This document shows positions 25,164 through 34,288 of a DNA stretch of 64,000 nt, piece after piece; within the stretch, counting starts at the first letter, position 1; every line of letters begins with the position of its first letter. Position numbers and translations under genes: made by a program. Source of the stretch: CAYVIB01 sp964451365 (GTDB lineage: Bacteria > Pseudomonadota > Gammaproteobacteria > Pseudomonadales > Cellvibrionaceae); NCBI GenBank assembly GCA_964451365.1, contig CAYVIB010000015.1, positions 33,744 to 97,743 of the forward strand, read 5' to 3'. The notes below the pieces were generated by a model. It did no database searches, was not told the DNA's origin, and was given only the letters and a program-made list of their open reading frames with translations.

Positions 25164-27113
25164 GTGGCTAAAGAAACAATTTCAGTGCCTGATATTGGTG
25201 GAGCCGAGAATGTCGACGTTATCGAAATCTATGTTTCTCCCGGTGATGTCGTCAATGCCGACGATCCGATTATTGTTCTCGAGTCGGAAAAAGCGTCAAT
25301 GGATATCCCCACGCCGAAAGGCGGCAAGGTCGTTTCTGTTTTAGTGAAAGAGGGTGATACTGTTTCCGAGGGAGATGCGGTATTGGAACTGGAAACCGAT
25401 GCCGGCGCATCGCCCGAACCCGAAAAAAAGGACACCGCCAAAGCGGCGGCGCAAACGCAAAAAACTGAGCCCGCGCCGGCAAAAAAATCCTCAGCGGATT
25501 TTCCGGTCTCTGTTCCGGATATCGGTGGCGCCGAAGATGTGGATGTGATTGAGGTCTGTGTTGCCGAAGGCGATGAAATTAATGAGGGTGACTCGCTGAT
25601 CGTTTTGGAAAGTGATAAAGCCTCGATGGATGTGCCGTCTCCGGCCAGCGGGAAAGTAGTGAGTATTTCCGTTAGCGAAGGCGACAAGGTATCCCAGGGA
25701 AGTCCTATTCTGGTGCTGTCCTCCTCTGGCGCGCCGGCGGAAGCGGATTCATTAAAAGAAACTGCCAAGACAAATGAATCCGCTGTAAGCGCGGCTTCTG
25801 AAACCGAAACTGAAGAACCCGGTGCTGCCAGCGTTATGGATGTAAAGGTACCGGATATCGGTGGTGCCGAAGGCGTTGACGTGATAGAGGTCAGCGTTGC
25901 CGAAGGCGATCAGGTGAATGAAGGCGATTCAATTATTGTATTGGAGAGCGATAAAGCATCGATGGAAGTTCCGTCGCCGGCCAGTGGAAAAATTATCAGT
26001 ATTTCCATTAAGGAAGGCGACAAAGTTTCCGAAGGCGCGAACATCCTGAAACTGGAAGTGGCTGGCGCCAAACCGCAAAAAGCGGAAAAACCGGCCGAGA
26101 CGAAACAAGCCGCACCGGCGGCAAGTATTCCGTCCAAGCCCTCTGAAGAAAAACCCAAAACCAGCAGTCAACTGCACCCTCAGGAAATTCAAAGCGCGGG
26201 CAGCGAAGTGTACGCCGGTCCGGCGGTGCGTCAGTTGGCTCGCCAACTGGGGGTGGATTTGAGCAGGGTCAAGGCGACGGGTCCGCGCGCGCGAATCATC
26301 AAGGACGATGTGCGAAATTACGTTAAGGAAATTATGCAGAACAAGTCCGCGGCGCCTGCGGCGTCGGCGGGTGGATCCGGTATTCCCGCCATTCCGGCGG
26401 TGGATTTTGCCCAGTTTGGTGAAGTCGAACTGGTTAAAATGAATAAAATTAAGAAACTGACCGCGGCCACCATGTCCCGCAATTGGCTTAATGTTCCGCA
26501 CGTTACGCAGTTTGATGATGCTGATATTACCGATTTGGAAGAGTTTAGAAAGGGTATCAAGGATGAGGCGGAAAAGGCCGGCGTAAAGTTAACGCCGCTG
26601 CCGTTTTTGTTAAAAGCGTGTGCTTCGGCGCTGAAAGCGGAATCCAGTTTTAATGTGTCCCTGCACTCGGATGGCGAGCATATCGTGCAGAAAAAATATA
26701 TCCATATTGGTATTGCCGTGGATACACCAAATGGTTTGGTGGTGCCGGTTATTCGCGACGTGGATAAAAAAGGTTTGTATGAACTTGCCGCCGAGTCGTC
26801 CGCACTTGCGGCAAAAGCGCGGGACGGAAAGCTGATGCCGAAGGAAATGCAGGGCGGATGCTTTACTATTTCCAGTTTGGGGCCGATTGGTGGAACCGGG
26901 TTCACGCCGATTGTAAACGCGCCGGAAGTTGCTATTCTTGGTGTGTCGAAAGCGGATATCAAGCCGGTTTGGAACGGGAAAGAGTTTGTTCCAAGGCAGA
27001 TGTTGCCGTTGTGTTTGTCTTACGATCATCGGGCAATTAACGGTGCGGATGCCGGGCGGTTTTTGACGTACTTGTCGAAGGTGTTGTCCGACGTGCGGCG
27101 GATTTTGGTTTAG
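25164..27113 (+). CDS. aceF: Pyruvate dehydrogenase E2 (dihydrolipoamide acetyltransferase), three lipoyl domains
   Basis: Core of the pyruvate dehydrogenase complex, which transfers acetyl groups to CoA. Three tandem lipoyl domains with modified lysines at about 43, 152 and 264 (ESEKASMD, ESDKASMD, ESDKASME) are joined by Ala/Pro/Lys/Glu-rich linkers. A peripheral-subunit-binding domain (from about 349, YAGPAVRQLARQLG) and the catalytic domain with DHRAINGADAGRF (His about 622) follow. Total 649 residues, similar to the three-lipoyl E. coli protein. The lipoyl repeats are very alike at DNA level, a possible site of recombination. Second gene of the aceEF operon. Confidence 0.98.
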   Translation: MAKETISVPDIGGAENVDVIEIYVSPGDVVNADDPIIVLESEKASMDIPTPKGGKVVSVLVKEGDTVSEGDAVLELETDAGASPEPEKKDTAKAAAQTQKTEPAPAKKSSADFPVSVPDIGGAEDVDVIEVCVAEGDEINEGDSLIVLESDKASMDVPSPASGKVVSISVSEGDKVSQGSPILVLSSSGAPAEADSLKETAKTNESAVSAASETETEEPGAASVMDVKVPDIGGAEGVDVIEVSVAEGDQVNEGDSIIVLESDKASMEVPSPASGKIISISIKEGDKVSEGANILKLEVAGAKPQKAEKPAETKQAAPAASIPSKPSEEKPKTSSQLHPQEIQSAGSEVYAGPAVRQLARQLGVDLSRVKATGPRARIIKDDVRNYVKEIMQNKSAAPAASAGGSGIPAIPAVDFAQFGEVELVKMNKIKKLTAATMSRNWLNVPHVTQFDDADITDLEEFRKGIKDEAEKAGVKLTPLPFLLKACASALKAESSFNVSLHSDGEHIVQKKYIHIGIAVDTPNGLVVPVIRDVDKKGLYELAAESSALAAKARDGKLMPKEMQGGCFTISSLGPIGGTGFTPIVNAPEVAILGVSKADIKPVWNGKEFVPRQMLPLCLSYDHRAINGADAGRFLTYLSKVLSDVRRILV

Positions 27114-27149
27114 CCCTTCGGGTTGAGTTGAGCCACTAAGAAAGAAAAA

Positions 27150-27227
27150 GGAAACGCTCCTGGATATTCTGAAATCGCATGAATACGTCTATTGCTTTAG
27201 GGTTTCAGAATATTCCAGAGCGCTTCC
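27150..27227. repeat. Long imperfect inverted repeat after aceF
   Basis: Two 27-base arms (27150-27176 and 27201-27227) match at 22 positions as inverted copies, around a 24-base loop. The longest perfect part is TATTCTGAAA paired with its complement. No T-run follows on the plus strand. It could be an mRNA 3'-end structure of aceEF, a REP-like element, or a small mobile-element remnant. Confidence 0.6.
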
Positions 27228-27264
27228 TCCGCTGGTCTGAAAATCGTTGCTTCTTAATTTAATT

Positions 27265-27292
27265 TTTTAAAAAAAGCCCGACGAGTCGGGCT
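27265..27292 (-). terminator. Rho-independent terminator of the OmpA-like gene
   Basis: Read on the minus strand, a 7-bp stem AGCCCGA/TCGGGCT with a 4-base loop (27275-27292) is followed by a run of seven T. It lies 36 bases past the stop of the gene ending at 27328 and fits a classic intrinsic terminator for that gene. Confidence 0.88.
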
Positions 27293-27327
27293 AATGCTCT
27301 CAGGAGCGGCACACAGGATTATTGGCT

Positions 27328-28032
27328 TTATTGATAGGCGGGTTGATCCCCCAAAACCATCACGGTTGTCTCGGCGTTTTCTTCTGGTGCGAACACTTCG
27401 ATATTGACGCGGCGTTCCAGTGCATAGGCTTCGAGGTTGCCGTCGAAGCTGGCGGATTTGCTTGAGCCGTGGGAGTGGTAAGTGATGCGGTCGCGACTGA
27501 TTCCTTTTTCTTCCAGCGCTTTTACCACAGAAAGCGCGCGTTCTTCGGAAAGTACGTTGTTGTATTCATCGGTACCGCGCGGGTCGGCGTGGCCGTCGAG
27601 ACGGACTTTCAGTTCCGGATTGTCCTTTAAATAAGTCGCCAGCGATTTGATTCGTTTGCTGTCCGGCGAGGTGAGGCGGTCTTCGCCCGTGGGGAACAAC
27701 ACCTGGAATTCCAGTTTCGCGGCAACAGCTTTTTTCATTTGTTCCAGCTTTCGTGCTTTTTCCACCAGGTCCTGTTCCAGCAGCGCGATATCCTGTTCGT
27801 TTTCTTCCAGTTTGGCTTGGGTGTCCACAAGTGCTTTCCTGTCGTTGGCGTAGGCCGCGGTGATGGCGCCGACAATGGCACCCACGGGGCCGGCAGCGAA
27901 GCCACCTACAACGGCGCTTGAAAAAATGGTGGCTTCTTTTATTTTGGTTGCCTTGGTTTCCACTGCATGGGTGGTGTTGATGGAAAACAGGGTGGTGGCT
28001 GCGATAGCGGAAGTGAGAATAATCTTTTTCAT
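27328..28032 (-). CDS. OmpA-family protein with glycine-zipper and coiled-coil region
   Basis: 234-residue exported protein. A signal peptide (MKKIILTSAIAATTLFSINTTHA) is followed by a Gly/Ala-rich hydrophobic stretch (FAAGPVGAIVGAITAAYA) of glycine-zipper type. A coiled coil comes next (about residues 68-108), then an OmpA C-terminal peptidoglycan-binding domain with LDGHADPRGTDEYN and LSEERALSVVKAL. It lacks an N-terminal beta barrel. The layout resembles PdsO-type OmpA-like proteins, but no sortase gene is nearby, so that name is not applied. AGGAG lies 7 bases ahead of the ATG. It has its own terminator. Confidence 0.85.
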   Translation of the reverse strand: MKKIILTSAIAATTLFSINTTHAVETKATKIKEATIFSSAVVGGFAAGPVGAIVGAITAAYANDRKALVDTQAKLEENEQDIALLEQDLVEKARKLEQMKKAVAAKLEFQVLFPTGEDRLTSPDSKRIKSLATYLKDNPELKVRLDGHADPRGTDEYNNVLSEERALSVVKALEEKGISRDRITYHSHGSSKSASFDGNLEAYALERRVNIEVFAPEENAETTVMVLGDQPAYQ

Positions 28033-28247
28033 GGTTGACTCCTGATAATGTTATTTGGGTTGAAAAGTCGGAAGCGTTTTTGCTCGTCCACGTTGATTAT
28101 TAAAAGGCGGAATTCAGGCAGTCTTGTGAGGCTATTCGGGCGGCCAGCCGATAAAATATGGCGAAATCGGGATTCGTATTGGCTTGATGTGGTATTTGGC
28201 AAAATAGTGTATTGTTTGTCGGCCAGCCAAAAAACAGGAGAGGAGAA

Positions 28248-28766
28248 ATGACCATTGTTGAGCTTGAGTCTTCCGGCATGTTGAACGATATAAGTCCGTA
28301 TACGGTGGGGGACCTGATGTCCCGCGAGGTGTTAACCGTGTACGAGGGATGGTCGGTCAAGCGGCTGGCTGGGTTTTTCGTCAGGCATAATATTGCGGGC
28401 GCGCCGGTGGTGGCTTCGGATGATGAACTGGTGGGTGTCGTGTCCCAGTCGGATGTGGTGCGGTTTGAAAGCCGGTCGCCGGCGGACTCGGAAATTGAGC
28501 GAATGATCCGCATTTACTGCGGGCCTTACAGCGCCGACCTGACGGCGGAGGACATTGCCCATCTGAAGGAGCGGGCCAGCGAGACCTGCACCGTCAATTC
28601 CATTATGACGCCCAAAGTGATTTCAGTGGACCCGCTTTCAAAAGCAATCGATGCCTGTATTTATATGGTTGAAAGCAATCTTCACCGGTTGTTTGTAACA
28701 GAAAAAAACAAGCTGGTGGGGGTGATCAGCGCTATGGATTTCCTGCGTAAAATGGTAAAGAAATAA
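28248..28766 (+). CDS. Tandem CBS-domain protein
   Basis: 172-residue cytoplasmic protein made almost wholly of a CBS pair: VGDLMSREVLTVYEG...LVGVVSQSDVVRF and VNSIMTPKVISVDP...LVGVISAMDFLRKMV. Such pairs bind adenosyl ligands (AMP, ATP, SAM) and usually sense energy state, here with no enzymatic domain attached. The ATG at 28248 was chosen for the strong GGAGAGGAG just upstream; a TTG at 28212 is also in frame. Divergent from the OmpA-like gene. Ligand and target are unknown. Confidence 0.88.
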   Translation: MTIVELESSGMLNDISPYTVGDLMSREVLTVYEGWSVKRLAGFFVRHNIAGAPVVASDDELVGVVSQSDVVRFESRSPADSEIERMIRIYCGPYSADLTAEDIAHLKERASETCTVNSIMTPKVISVDPLSKAIDACIYMVESNLHRLFVTEKNKLVGVISAMDFLRKMVKK

Positions 28767-28793
28767 AGAGAGTCGCAGGTTAAAAACAGTTTG

Positions 28794-30386
28794 ATGCGTA
28801 TCGCTTCAGGAGAGAATCCCGACAAACCGCCTCGTGTAGGCCTGCTGAGATCCAGCGCGGTGGTTGCTTCCATGACAATGATTTCGCGTGTGCTGGGGTT
28901 GGCGCGGGATGTGGTTATCGCCAGGTTTATTGGCGCGGATGCCAATGCGGACGCTTTCTTTGTCGCGTTCAAAATCCCCAATTTTCTCCGTCGCTTGTTT
29001 GCCGAGGGCGCTTTTGCCCAGGCTTTTGTTCCTGTGCTGTCAGAGTACCGCGCGAAAGGCAGTTATGAGGCTGTGAGGGGGCTGATCGACCGGATTGCGG
29101 GCTGTCTCGGACTAACACTTGTTTTGCTGACCGCTTTTGTTGTGGTGGCGTCGCCGGTGTTTACCGCCATCTTCGGCCCGGGGTTTCTGGTGACCAGCCC
29201 GGAAAAGTTCTGGTTGACCGCCGATTTGCTGCGTATCACCTTCCCGTACATTCTGTTGATCTCACTGACGGGTTTCGCCGGTTCGATCCTCAACAGCTAT
29301 GACCGTTTCGCCGTGCCCGCCTTTACGCCGGTGTTGTTGAATGTCTGCATGATTATCGCCGCCGCTTTTGTCTCGCCGATGATGCAGGAGCCGGTTGTGG
29401 CTTTGGCCTGGGGTGTACTGGTGGCGGGGGTGGTGCAACTTGCCTTCCAGATTCCATTCCTGGTTCGCCTCGGACTGTTGCCGCACCCGAAGGTTGACTG
29501 GGGGGATGAGTCGGTACGCAAGGTGCTTCGGCTGATGGCGCCGGCGATGTTTGGCGTGTCGGTCAGCCAGATTAACCTGTTGCTGGATACCGTGCTGGCC
29601 TCATTCCTTCCCAGTGGCAGTATCTCCTGGCTCTACTATTCCGATCGCCTCACCGAGTTGCCTTTGGGCGTGTTTGGGGTGGGCATCGCCACGGTTATCC
29701 TGCCCGGCCTTTCCCGGCAGTTTACCCAGGGGCTGGAGAAGTTCAGCCAGACCCTGGACTGGGCGCTGCGGATGATATTTTTAATCGCGATTCCTGCGGC
29801 ACTGGCGCTGGTGGTTATTGCCGATCAATTGTTGTACGCCCTGTTCCAGTATGGAGAAGCCACCCCCCTGGCTATGGAAATGGCCAGCATGAGCCTGCGC
29901 GCCTACGCGGTCGGTTTGACGGCGTTTATGCTGATCAAGGTCCTGGCAAGCGGCTACTTCTCCCGCCAGGATACCCGCACACCTGTCAAAATCGGCATTA
30001 TCGCGATGGTGTCGAATATGGTGATGAACCTGATATTCGTTTTTCCGCTCCACTTCCTCTGGCAGGTTGGCCACGTCGGTTTGGCGCTGGCGACGTCGCT
30101 GTCCGCCTTTGTTAATGCGGGCCTGCTTTACCGGGGCTTGCGCAAGGAAGATGTTTACAAACCCGGCCGAGGCTGGGGGCGCTATGCCATGCAGACCGGT
30201 ATTGCGAATGCAGCGATGGTTGCGGTATTGGTCGCATTGATTTTTCACCTGCCGGACCCGATAGACCTGACCTGGTTCCAACGCTGCTTCAATGTCGCCA
30301 TTCTTTTTGCCAGCGGGATTTCGGTATATGGCTTGACGCTGATTATCTGCGGTATTCGTCCCAGGGATTTCCGAGGCCATGCCTGA
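28794..30386 (+). CDS. murJ: Lipid II flippase MurJ
   Basis: MOP-superfamily membrane protein that moves lipid II across the inner membrane for peptidoglycan synthesis. About 530 residues with 14 predicted helices. It begins with LLRSSAVVASMTMISRVLGLARDV, the conserved first helix, and IPNFLRRLFAEGAFAQAFVPVL. The start could be the TTG at 28791 or the ATG at 28794; only a weak AGG lies upstream. The rpsT gene often found beside murJ in related bacteria is not present here. Confidence 0.96.
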   Translation: MRIASGENPDKPPRVGLLRSSAVVASMTMISRVLGLARDVVIARFIGADANADAFFVAFKIPNFLRRLFAEGAFAQAFVPVLSEYRAKGSYEAVRGLIDRIAGCLGLTLVLLTAFVVVASPVFTAIFGPGFLVTSPEKFWLTADLLRITFPYILLISLTGFAGSILNSYDRFAVPAFTPVLLNVCMIIAAAFVSPMMQEPVVALAWGVLVAGVVQLAFQIPFLVRLGLLPHPKVDWGDESVRKVLRLMAPAMFGVSVSQINLLLDTVLASFLPSGSISWLYYSDRLTELPLGVFGVGIATVILPGLSRQFTQGLEKFSQTLDWALRMIFLIAIPAALALVVIADQLLYALFQYGEATPLAMEMASMSLRAYAVGLTAFMLIKVLASGYFSRQDTRTPVKIGIIAMVSNMVMNLIFVFPLHFLWQVGHVGLALATSLSAFVNAGLLYRGLRKEDVYKPGRGWGRYAMQTGIANAAMVAVLVALIFHLPDPIDLTWFQRCFNVAILFASGISVYGLTLIICGIRPRDFRGHA

Positions 30387-30442
30387 CGGTGGTTGGATGC
30401 CCGTATCCGTCAGCTAGGGTATACTTGCCGCTTTGCGTTTTG

Positions 30443-30513
30443 GGGCCTGTTCATACTTGTTGGACGAAAAAATGGTCTCCAGCAGCGATAACCGAATTAG
30501 TGTGAACAAGCCC
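30443..30513. repeat. 71-base unit bounded by 14-base inverted repeats, upstream of ribF
   Basis: GGGCCTGTTCATAC (30443-30456) and GTGTGAACAAGCCC (30500-30513) pair at 12 of 14 positions around a 43-base centre. The shape suggests a miniature inverted-repeat element or a long stem in the ribF leader. No target-site duplication is obvious and no second copy was seen in this window. Confidence 0.45.
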
Positions 30514-30525
30514 TAGCACCTGAAT

Positions 30526-31464
30526 ATGAAGCAAGTGGAATTTATTAACGGCTTTGGCGGACTAAAACCCAGGCATCGTGGATGCGTGGCGACCATTGGT
30601 TCCTTCGACGGGGTCCATCGCGGTCACCAGGCGGTACTGCGCCAGGTAATGGAGAAAGCGAAAGAGCACGACCTTCCTTCGCTGGTGATGGTATTTGAGC
30701 CCCAGCCGTACGAGTACTTTTCACGCGAGGCGGCGCCTGCCCGGCTGATGAGGTTGCGGGAAAAGGTGGCGGCCCTTTTCGCCCAGGGGATTGATCGTGT
30801 TTTGTGCCTTAAATTTAATCATGCTTTGCGCAGTTTGTCCGCAGTGGACTTTATTGAAAAAATATTGGTCGACGGAATAGGCGTGGAGCACTTGATTATC
30901 GGCGACGACTTTCGCTTCGGGTGTGATCGGGCCGGGGATTTTGCCCTTTTAAAAGCGAAAGGAGCGGAATTGGGATTCAGTGTGACGGATACCCGCACCC
31001 AACTGGAAACGGGCGAACGCATCAGCAGTACCCGTATCCGCCAGTTGCTGGAACAGGATGATCTGCAAACGGCGGCCAACCTGTTGGGACGTTCCTTTTC
31101 GGTTTGTGGGAAAGTGGTACATGGAAACCGACTCGGGCGTACCATCGGGTTTCCCACGCTCAACATTGCCTTGGGGCGGTACCGTTCACCTGTTCACGGC
31201 GTTTACGCGGTAAAGGTGGAAATTGAAAAGCAGCTGTTTTTGGGTGCGGCCAACGTAGGGGTAAAGCCATCGGTAGCGGGCCGGAGAAAACCTATTCTCG
31301 AGGTATATGTATTTAATTTTTCCCGCGAGATTTATGGCCAATATGTAAAGGTGAGTTTTGAGAAAAAAATTCGCAACGAAATGAAATTTTCCTCCGCTGA
31401 GGTGTTAAAGGAACAAATCGCACGAGATGTGTCGGAAATTAAAAACCATTTTTCCGTTAAATGA
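30526..31464 (+). CDS. ribF: Bifunctional riboflavin kinase / FAD synthetase
   Basis: Converts riboflavin to FMN and then FAD. The N-terminal adenylyltransferase domain has GSFDGVHRGHQAVL and the ISSTRIRQLL segment. The C-terminal riboflavin-kinase domain has GRTIGFPTLNI and LEVYVFNFSREIYGQ. Length 312 residues. It lies 31 bases ahead of ileS and begins the conserved ribF-ileS-lspA-fkpB-ispH series. No riboswitch (FMN/RFN type) is apparent in the 139 bases upstream. Confidence 0.96.
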   Translation: MKQVEFINGFGGLKPRHRGCVATIGSFDGVHRGHQAVLRQVMEKAKEHDLPSLVMVFEPQPYEYFSREAAPARLMRLREKVAALFAQGIDRVLCLKFNHALRSLSAVDFIEKILVDGIGVEHLIIGDDFRFGCDRAGDFALLKAKGAELGFSVTDTRTQLETGERISSTRIRQLLEQDDLQTAANLLGRSFSVCGKVVHGNRLGRTIGFPTLNIALGRYRSPVHGVYAVKVEIEKQLFLGAANVGVKPSVAGRRKPILEVYVFNFSREIYGQYVKVSFEKKIRNEMKFSSAEVLKEQIARDVSEIKNHFSVK

Positions 31465-31495
31465 TTTTCCATTTTAAATACGACTTGTTGTTACT

Positions 31496-34288
31496 ATGAC
31501 CGATTATAAATCGACGCTTAACCTCCCGCAGACCCAGTTCGCGATGAAGGCCAATCTGGCCCAGCGGGAACCGCAAACACTGAAACGCTGGCAGGAGGAA
31601 AACCTTTACCAGCAGATTCGCGATGCCCGCGCCGGGCGCGACAAATTTATCCTGCATGATGGTCCGCCCTATGCCAATGGCGAAATTCATATCGGCCACG
31701 CAGTTAATAAAATATTGAAAGATATTATCGTCAAAGCGAAAACCTTGAGCGGTTATGACGCGCCTTACGTGCCTGGCTGGGATTGCCACGGCCTGCCCAT
31801 TGAGCATCAGGTGGAGAAAAAGGTGGGCAGGGCTGGCGTGAAAGTTGATCATGCAACCTTCCGCCAGAAATGCCGCGACTATGCCCGCAAACAGGTGGAA
31901 GGGCAAAAGCAGGATTTTATTCGCCTGGGAGTGCTGGGTGAGTGGGACAATCCCTACCTGACGATGGATTTTAAAACTGAAGCGGATATCGTTCGCGCAT
32001 TGGGGAAAATTGTTGCCAACGGCCATTTGCAGCGAGGCTTTAAGCCGGTTTACTGGAGTGTCGTGGGTGGTTCCGCGCTTGCCGAAGCCGAGGTGGAATA
32101 TAAGGACAAGGAATCGTTTTCGATCGATGTACTGTTCGAAGTCGCAGACGAAAATGATTTGGCCAGTCGCGTCGACAATCTCGGTGGTGAGGGCAAAGTC
32201 TCGGTGGTTATCTGGACAACCACGCCTTGGACCCTGCCTGCCAACCAGGCGGTAAGTGTCAACCCGGAACTTGATTACGTTGTTGTACAGACAGACAACG
32301 GCCGACTTGTTCTGGCGGAAGCGTTGTTGGAGTCGGTGGTAAAACGGGCGGAAATCAAAGAAGCCGAAGTCGTCGGGAAAGTGAAAGGGGATAAGCTTGA
32401 ACATCTTCGGCTAAAACATCCTTTTTACGATAAGGATGTTCCGGTGATTCTGGGAGATCACGTTACTACGGAAGCCGGTACCGGTTGCGTTCACACCGCT
32501 CCCGATCATGGCATGGACGACTTTGTCGTTTCCAATAAATACGGTATCGGGACATTAAATTACGTGGACGATCATGGCAATTACCGGCCGAATGTGGAAA
32601 TATTCGCCGGTGACCATGTATATAAAGTGGATGAAAAAGTGGTTGCATTGCTGCGGGAAAACGGCCGCTTACTGCAACAGGGAAAATTAGTTCACAGCTT
32701 CCCTCATTGCTGGCGAACAAAGACACCGTTGATATTCCGCGCGACGCCGCAGTGGTTTATCAGCATGAACCAGAATGGTTTGCTTGAGAGCGTAAAAAAA
32801 GCGGTCGATACCGTGCAGTGGATTCCCGACTGGGGTCGGGCGCGTATCGACAGTATGCTGGCGAGCAGTCCCGACTGGTGTATTTCGCGGCAGCGTACCT
32901 GGGGTGTGCCGATTACATTGTTTGTCCATAAAGAGTCACAGGAACTTCATCCGCGCACTACCGAGCTGATCGAGCAGGCCGCGCGAAAAATAGAAGAGAA
33001 AGGAATTGACGCCTGGTATGACCTGGACGCGCGCGAGCTACTGGGTGACGAGGCGGACAGTTATGAGAAAATTACCGATACGCTCGACGTTTGGTTCGAT
33101 TCCGGTGTGACCCATTTTTCTGTGTTACAGCAGCGGCCTTATCTGGGTTATCCGGCCAACCTGTATCTGGAAGGTTCCGACCAACATCGCGGGTGGTTTC
33201 AGTCGTCGCTCAAGACCGCGATGGCGATAAACAATACACCACCTTACAAGCAGGTGTTAACTCACGGATTTACCGTTGACGCGGAAGGCAAAAAAATGTC
33301 GAAATCTGTGGGCAACACAGTGGCCCCACAAAAAGTGATGAACGAATTGGGCGCGGATGTTCTGCGCCTGTGGGTTGCCGCGACCGATTTCAGCGGCGAT
33401 ATGAATGTGTCTGATGAAATCCTCAAGCGCACAGCCGATTCGTACCGGCGTATTCGCAATACCGCCCGCTTCTTTTTATCGAACCTGAGCGGTTTTGATC
33501 CGGACGTTCACACAGTACCTTTCGACGAGATGCTGGCGCTCGACAAGTGGGCGGTGGATCGTGCGGCGAGCCTGCAGGAGGACCTCCTGCGCAGTTATGA
33601 CAAATATCAGTTTCACCAGATATACCAGAAGCTTCACAATTTCTGCGTTATCGACATGGGTGGTTTTTATCTCGATATTATCAAGGACAGGCAGTACACC
33701 ACGAAGCAAGACAGCAAGGCGAGACGGTCCGCGCAAACAGCGCTTTATTATGTTGTGGAAGCTTTCGTGCGTTGGATAGCGCCGATCCTGTCGTTCACCG
33801 CGGATGAACTCTGGCGGGAGATTCCGGGTAAAAAACAGGGTTCGGTATTTGCGGCTGAATGGAAGCAGTTGCCGCGTCAAGCCGATACCGCAATGGATAA
33901 TACTTATTGGCAGTTTATTGCGCAGGTAAAAACCGCCGTGAATAAAGTGATTGAGGCCAAGCGAAATGCCGGCGAAGTGGGAAGTTCACTGGGAGCGGAA
34001 GTCGTCTTGTATTGCGATGAAAGTACCGCGGAAAAGCTTGGCCGCCTGCGGGACGAGTTGCGCTTTGTGCTGATTTGTTCGGCGGTAACATTGCAGCCGT
34101 TTGCCGGCAAGGGCGAGAAAACGGATCTTTCCGGCCTGCGTGTTGCTGTAACCAGGTCACCCAATCCCAAATGCATACGCTGCTGGCATCACCGACCGGA
34201 CGTGGGGGTGAATCAAAACCATCCGGAAATCTGCAGCCGTTGTGTTGAAAACATAGAAGGCGAGGGCGAAGCGCGTGCATTTGCTTAA
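31496..34288 (+). CDS. ileS: Isoleucyl-tRNA synthetase
   Basis: Class I synthetase charging tRNA-Ile, with an editing domain that removes valine. The HIGH motif appears as GEIHIGHAV near residue 65 and the KMSKS motif as GKKMSKSVGN near residue 600. The CP1 editing region includes VIWTTTPWTLPANQAV. A C-terminal zinc-binding end has CIRCWHH and CSRC. At 930 residues it has normal length. The last 14 bases overlap the GTG start of lspA. Confidence 0.98.
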   Translation: MTDYKSTLNLPQTQFAMKANLAQREPQTLKRWQEENLYQQIRDARAGRDKFILHDGPPYANGEIHIGHAVNKILKDIIVKAKTLSGYDAPYVPGWDCHGLPIEHQVEKKVGRAGVKVDHATFRQKCRDYARKQVEGQKQDFIRLGVLGEWDNPYLTMDFKTEADIVRALGKIVANGHLQRGFKPVYWSVVGGSALAEAEVEYKDKESFSIDVLFEVADENDLASRVDNLGGEGKVSVVIWTTTPWTLPANQAVSVNPELDYVVVQTDNGRLVLAEALLESVVKRAEIKEAEVVGKVKGDKLEHLRLKHPFYDKDVPVILGDHVTTEAGTGCVHTAPDHGMDDFVVSNKYGIGTLNYVDDHGNYRPNVEIFAGDHVYKVDEKVVALLRENGRLLQQGKLVHSFPHCWRTKTPLIFRATPQWFISMNQNGLLESVKKAVDTVQWIPDWGRARIDSMLASSPDWCISRQRTWGVPITLFVHKESQELHPRTTELIEQAARKIEEKGIDAWYDLDARELLGDEADSYEKITDTLDVWFDSGVTHFSVLQQRPYLGYPANLYLEGSDQHRGWFQSSLKTAMAINNTPPYKQVLTHGFTVDAEGKKMSKSVGNTVAPQKVMNELGADVLRLWVAATDFSGDMNVSDEILKRTADSYRRIRNTARFFLSNLSGFDPDVHTVPFDEMLALDKWAVDRAASLQEDLLRSYDKYQFHQIYQKLHNFCVIDMGGFYLDIIKDRQYTTKQDSKARRSAQTALYYVVEAFVRWIAPILSFTADELWREIPGKKQGSVFAAEWKQLPRQADTAMDNTYWQFIAQVKTAVNKVIEAKRNAGEVGSSLGAEVVLYCDESTAEKLGRLRDELRFVLICSAVTLQPFAGKGEKTDLSGLRVAVTRSPNPKCIRCWHHRPDVGVNQNHPEICSRCVENIEGEGEARAFA

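Noticed and set aside
31457..32404. Minus-strand frame of 315 codons opposite ileS
   Set aside because: Shadow of the ileS reading frame, without ribosome-binding site or family resemblance.
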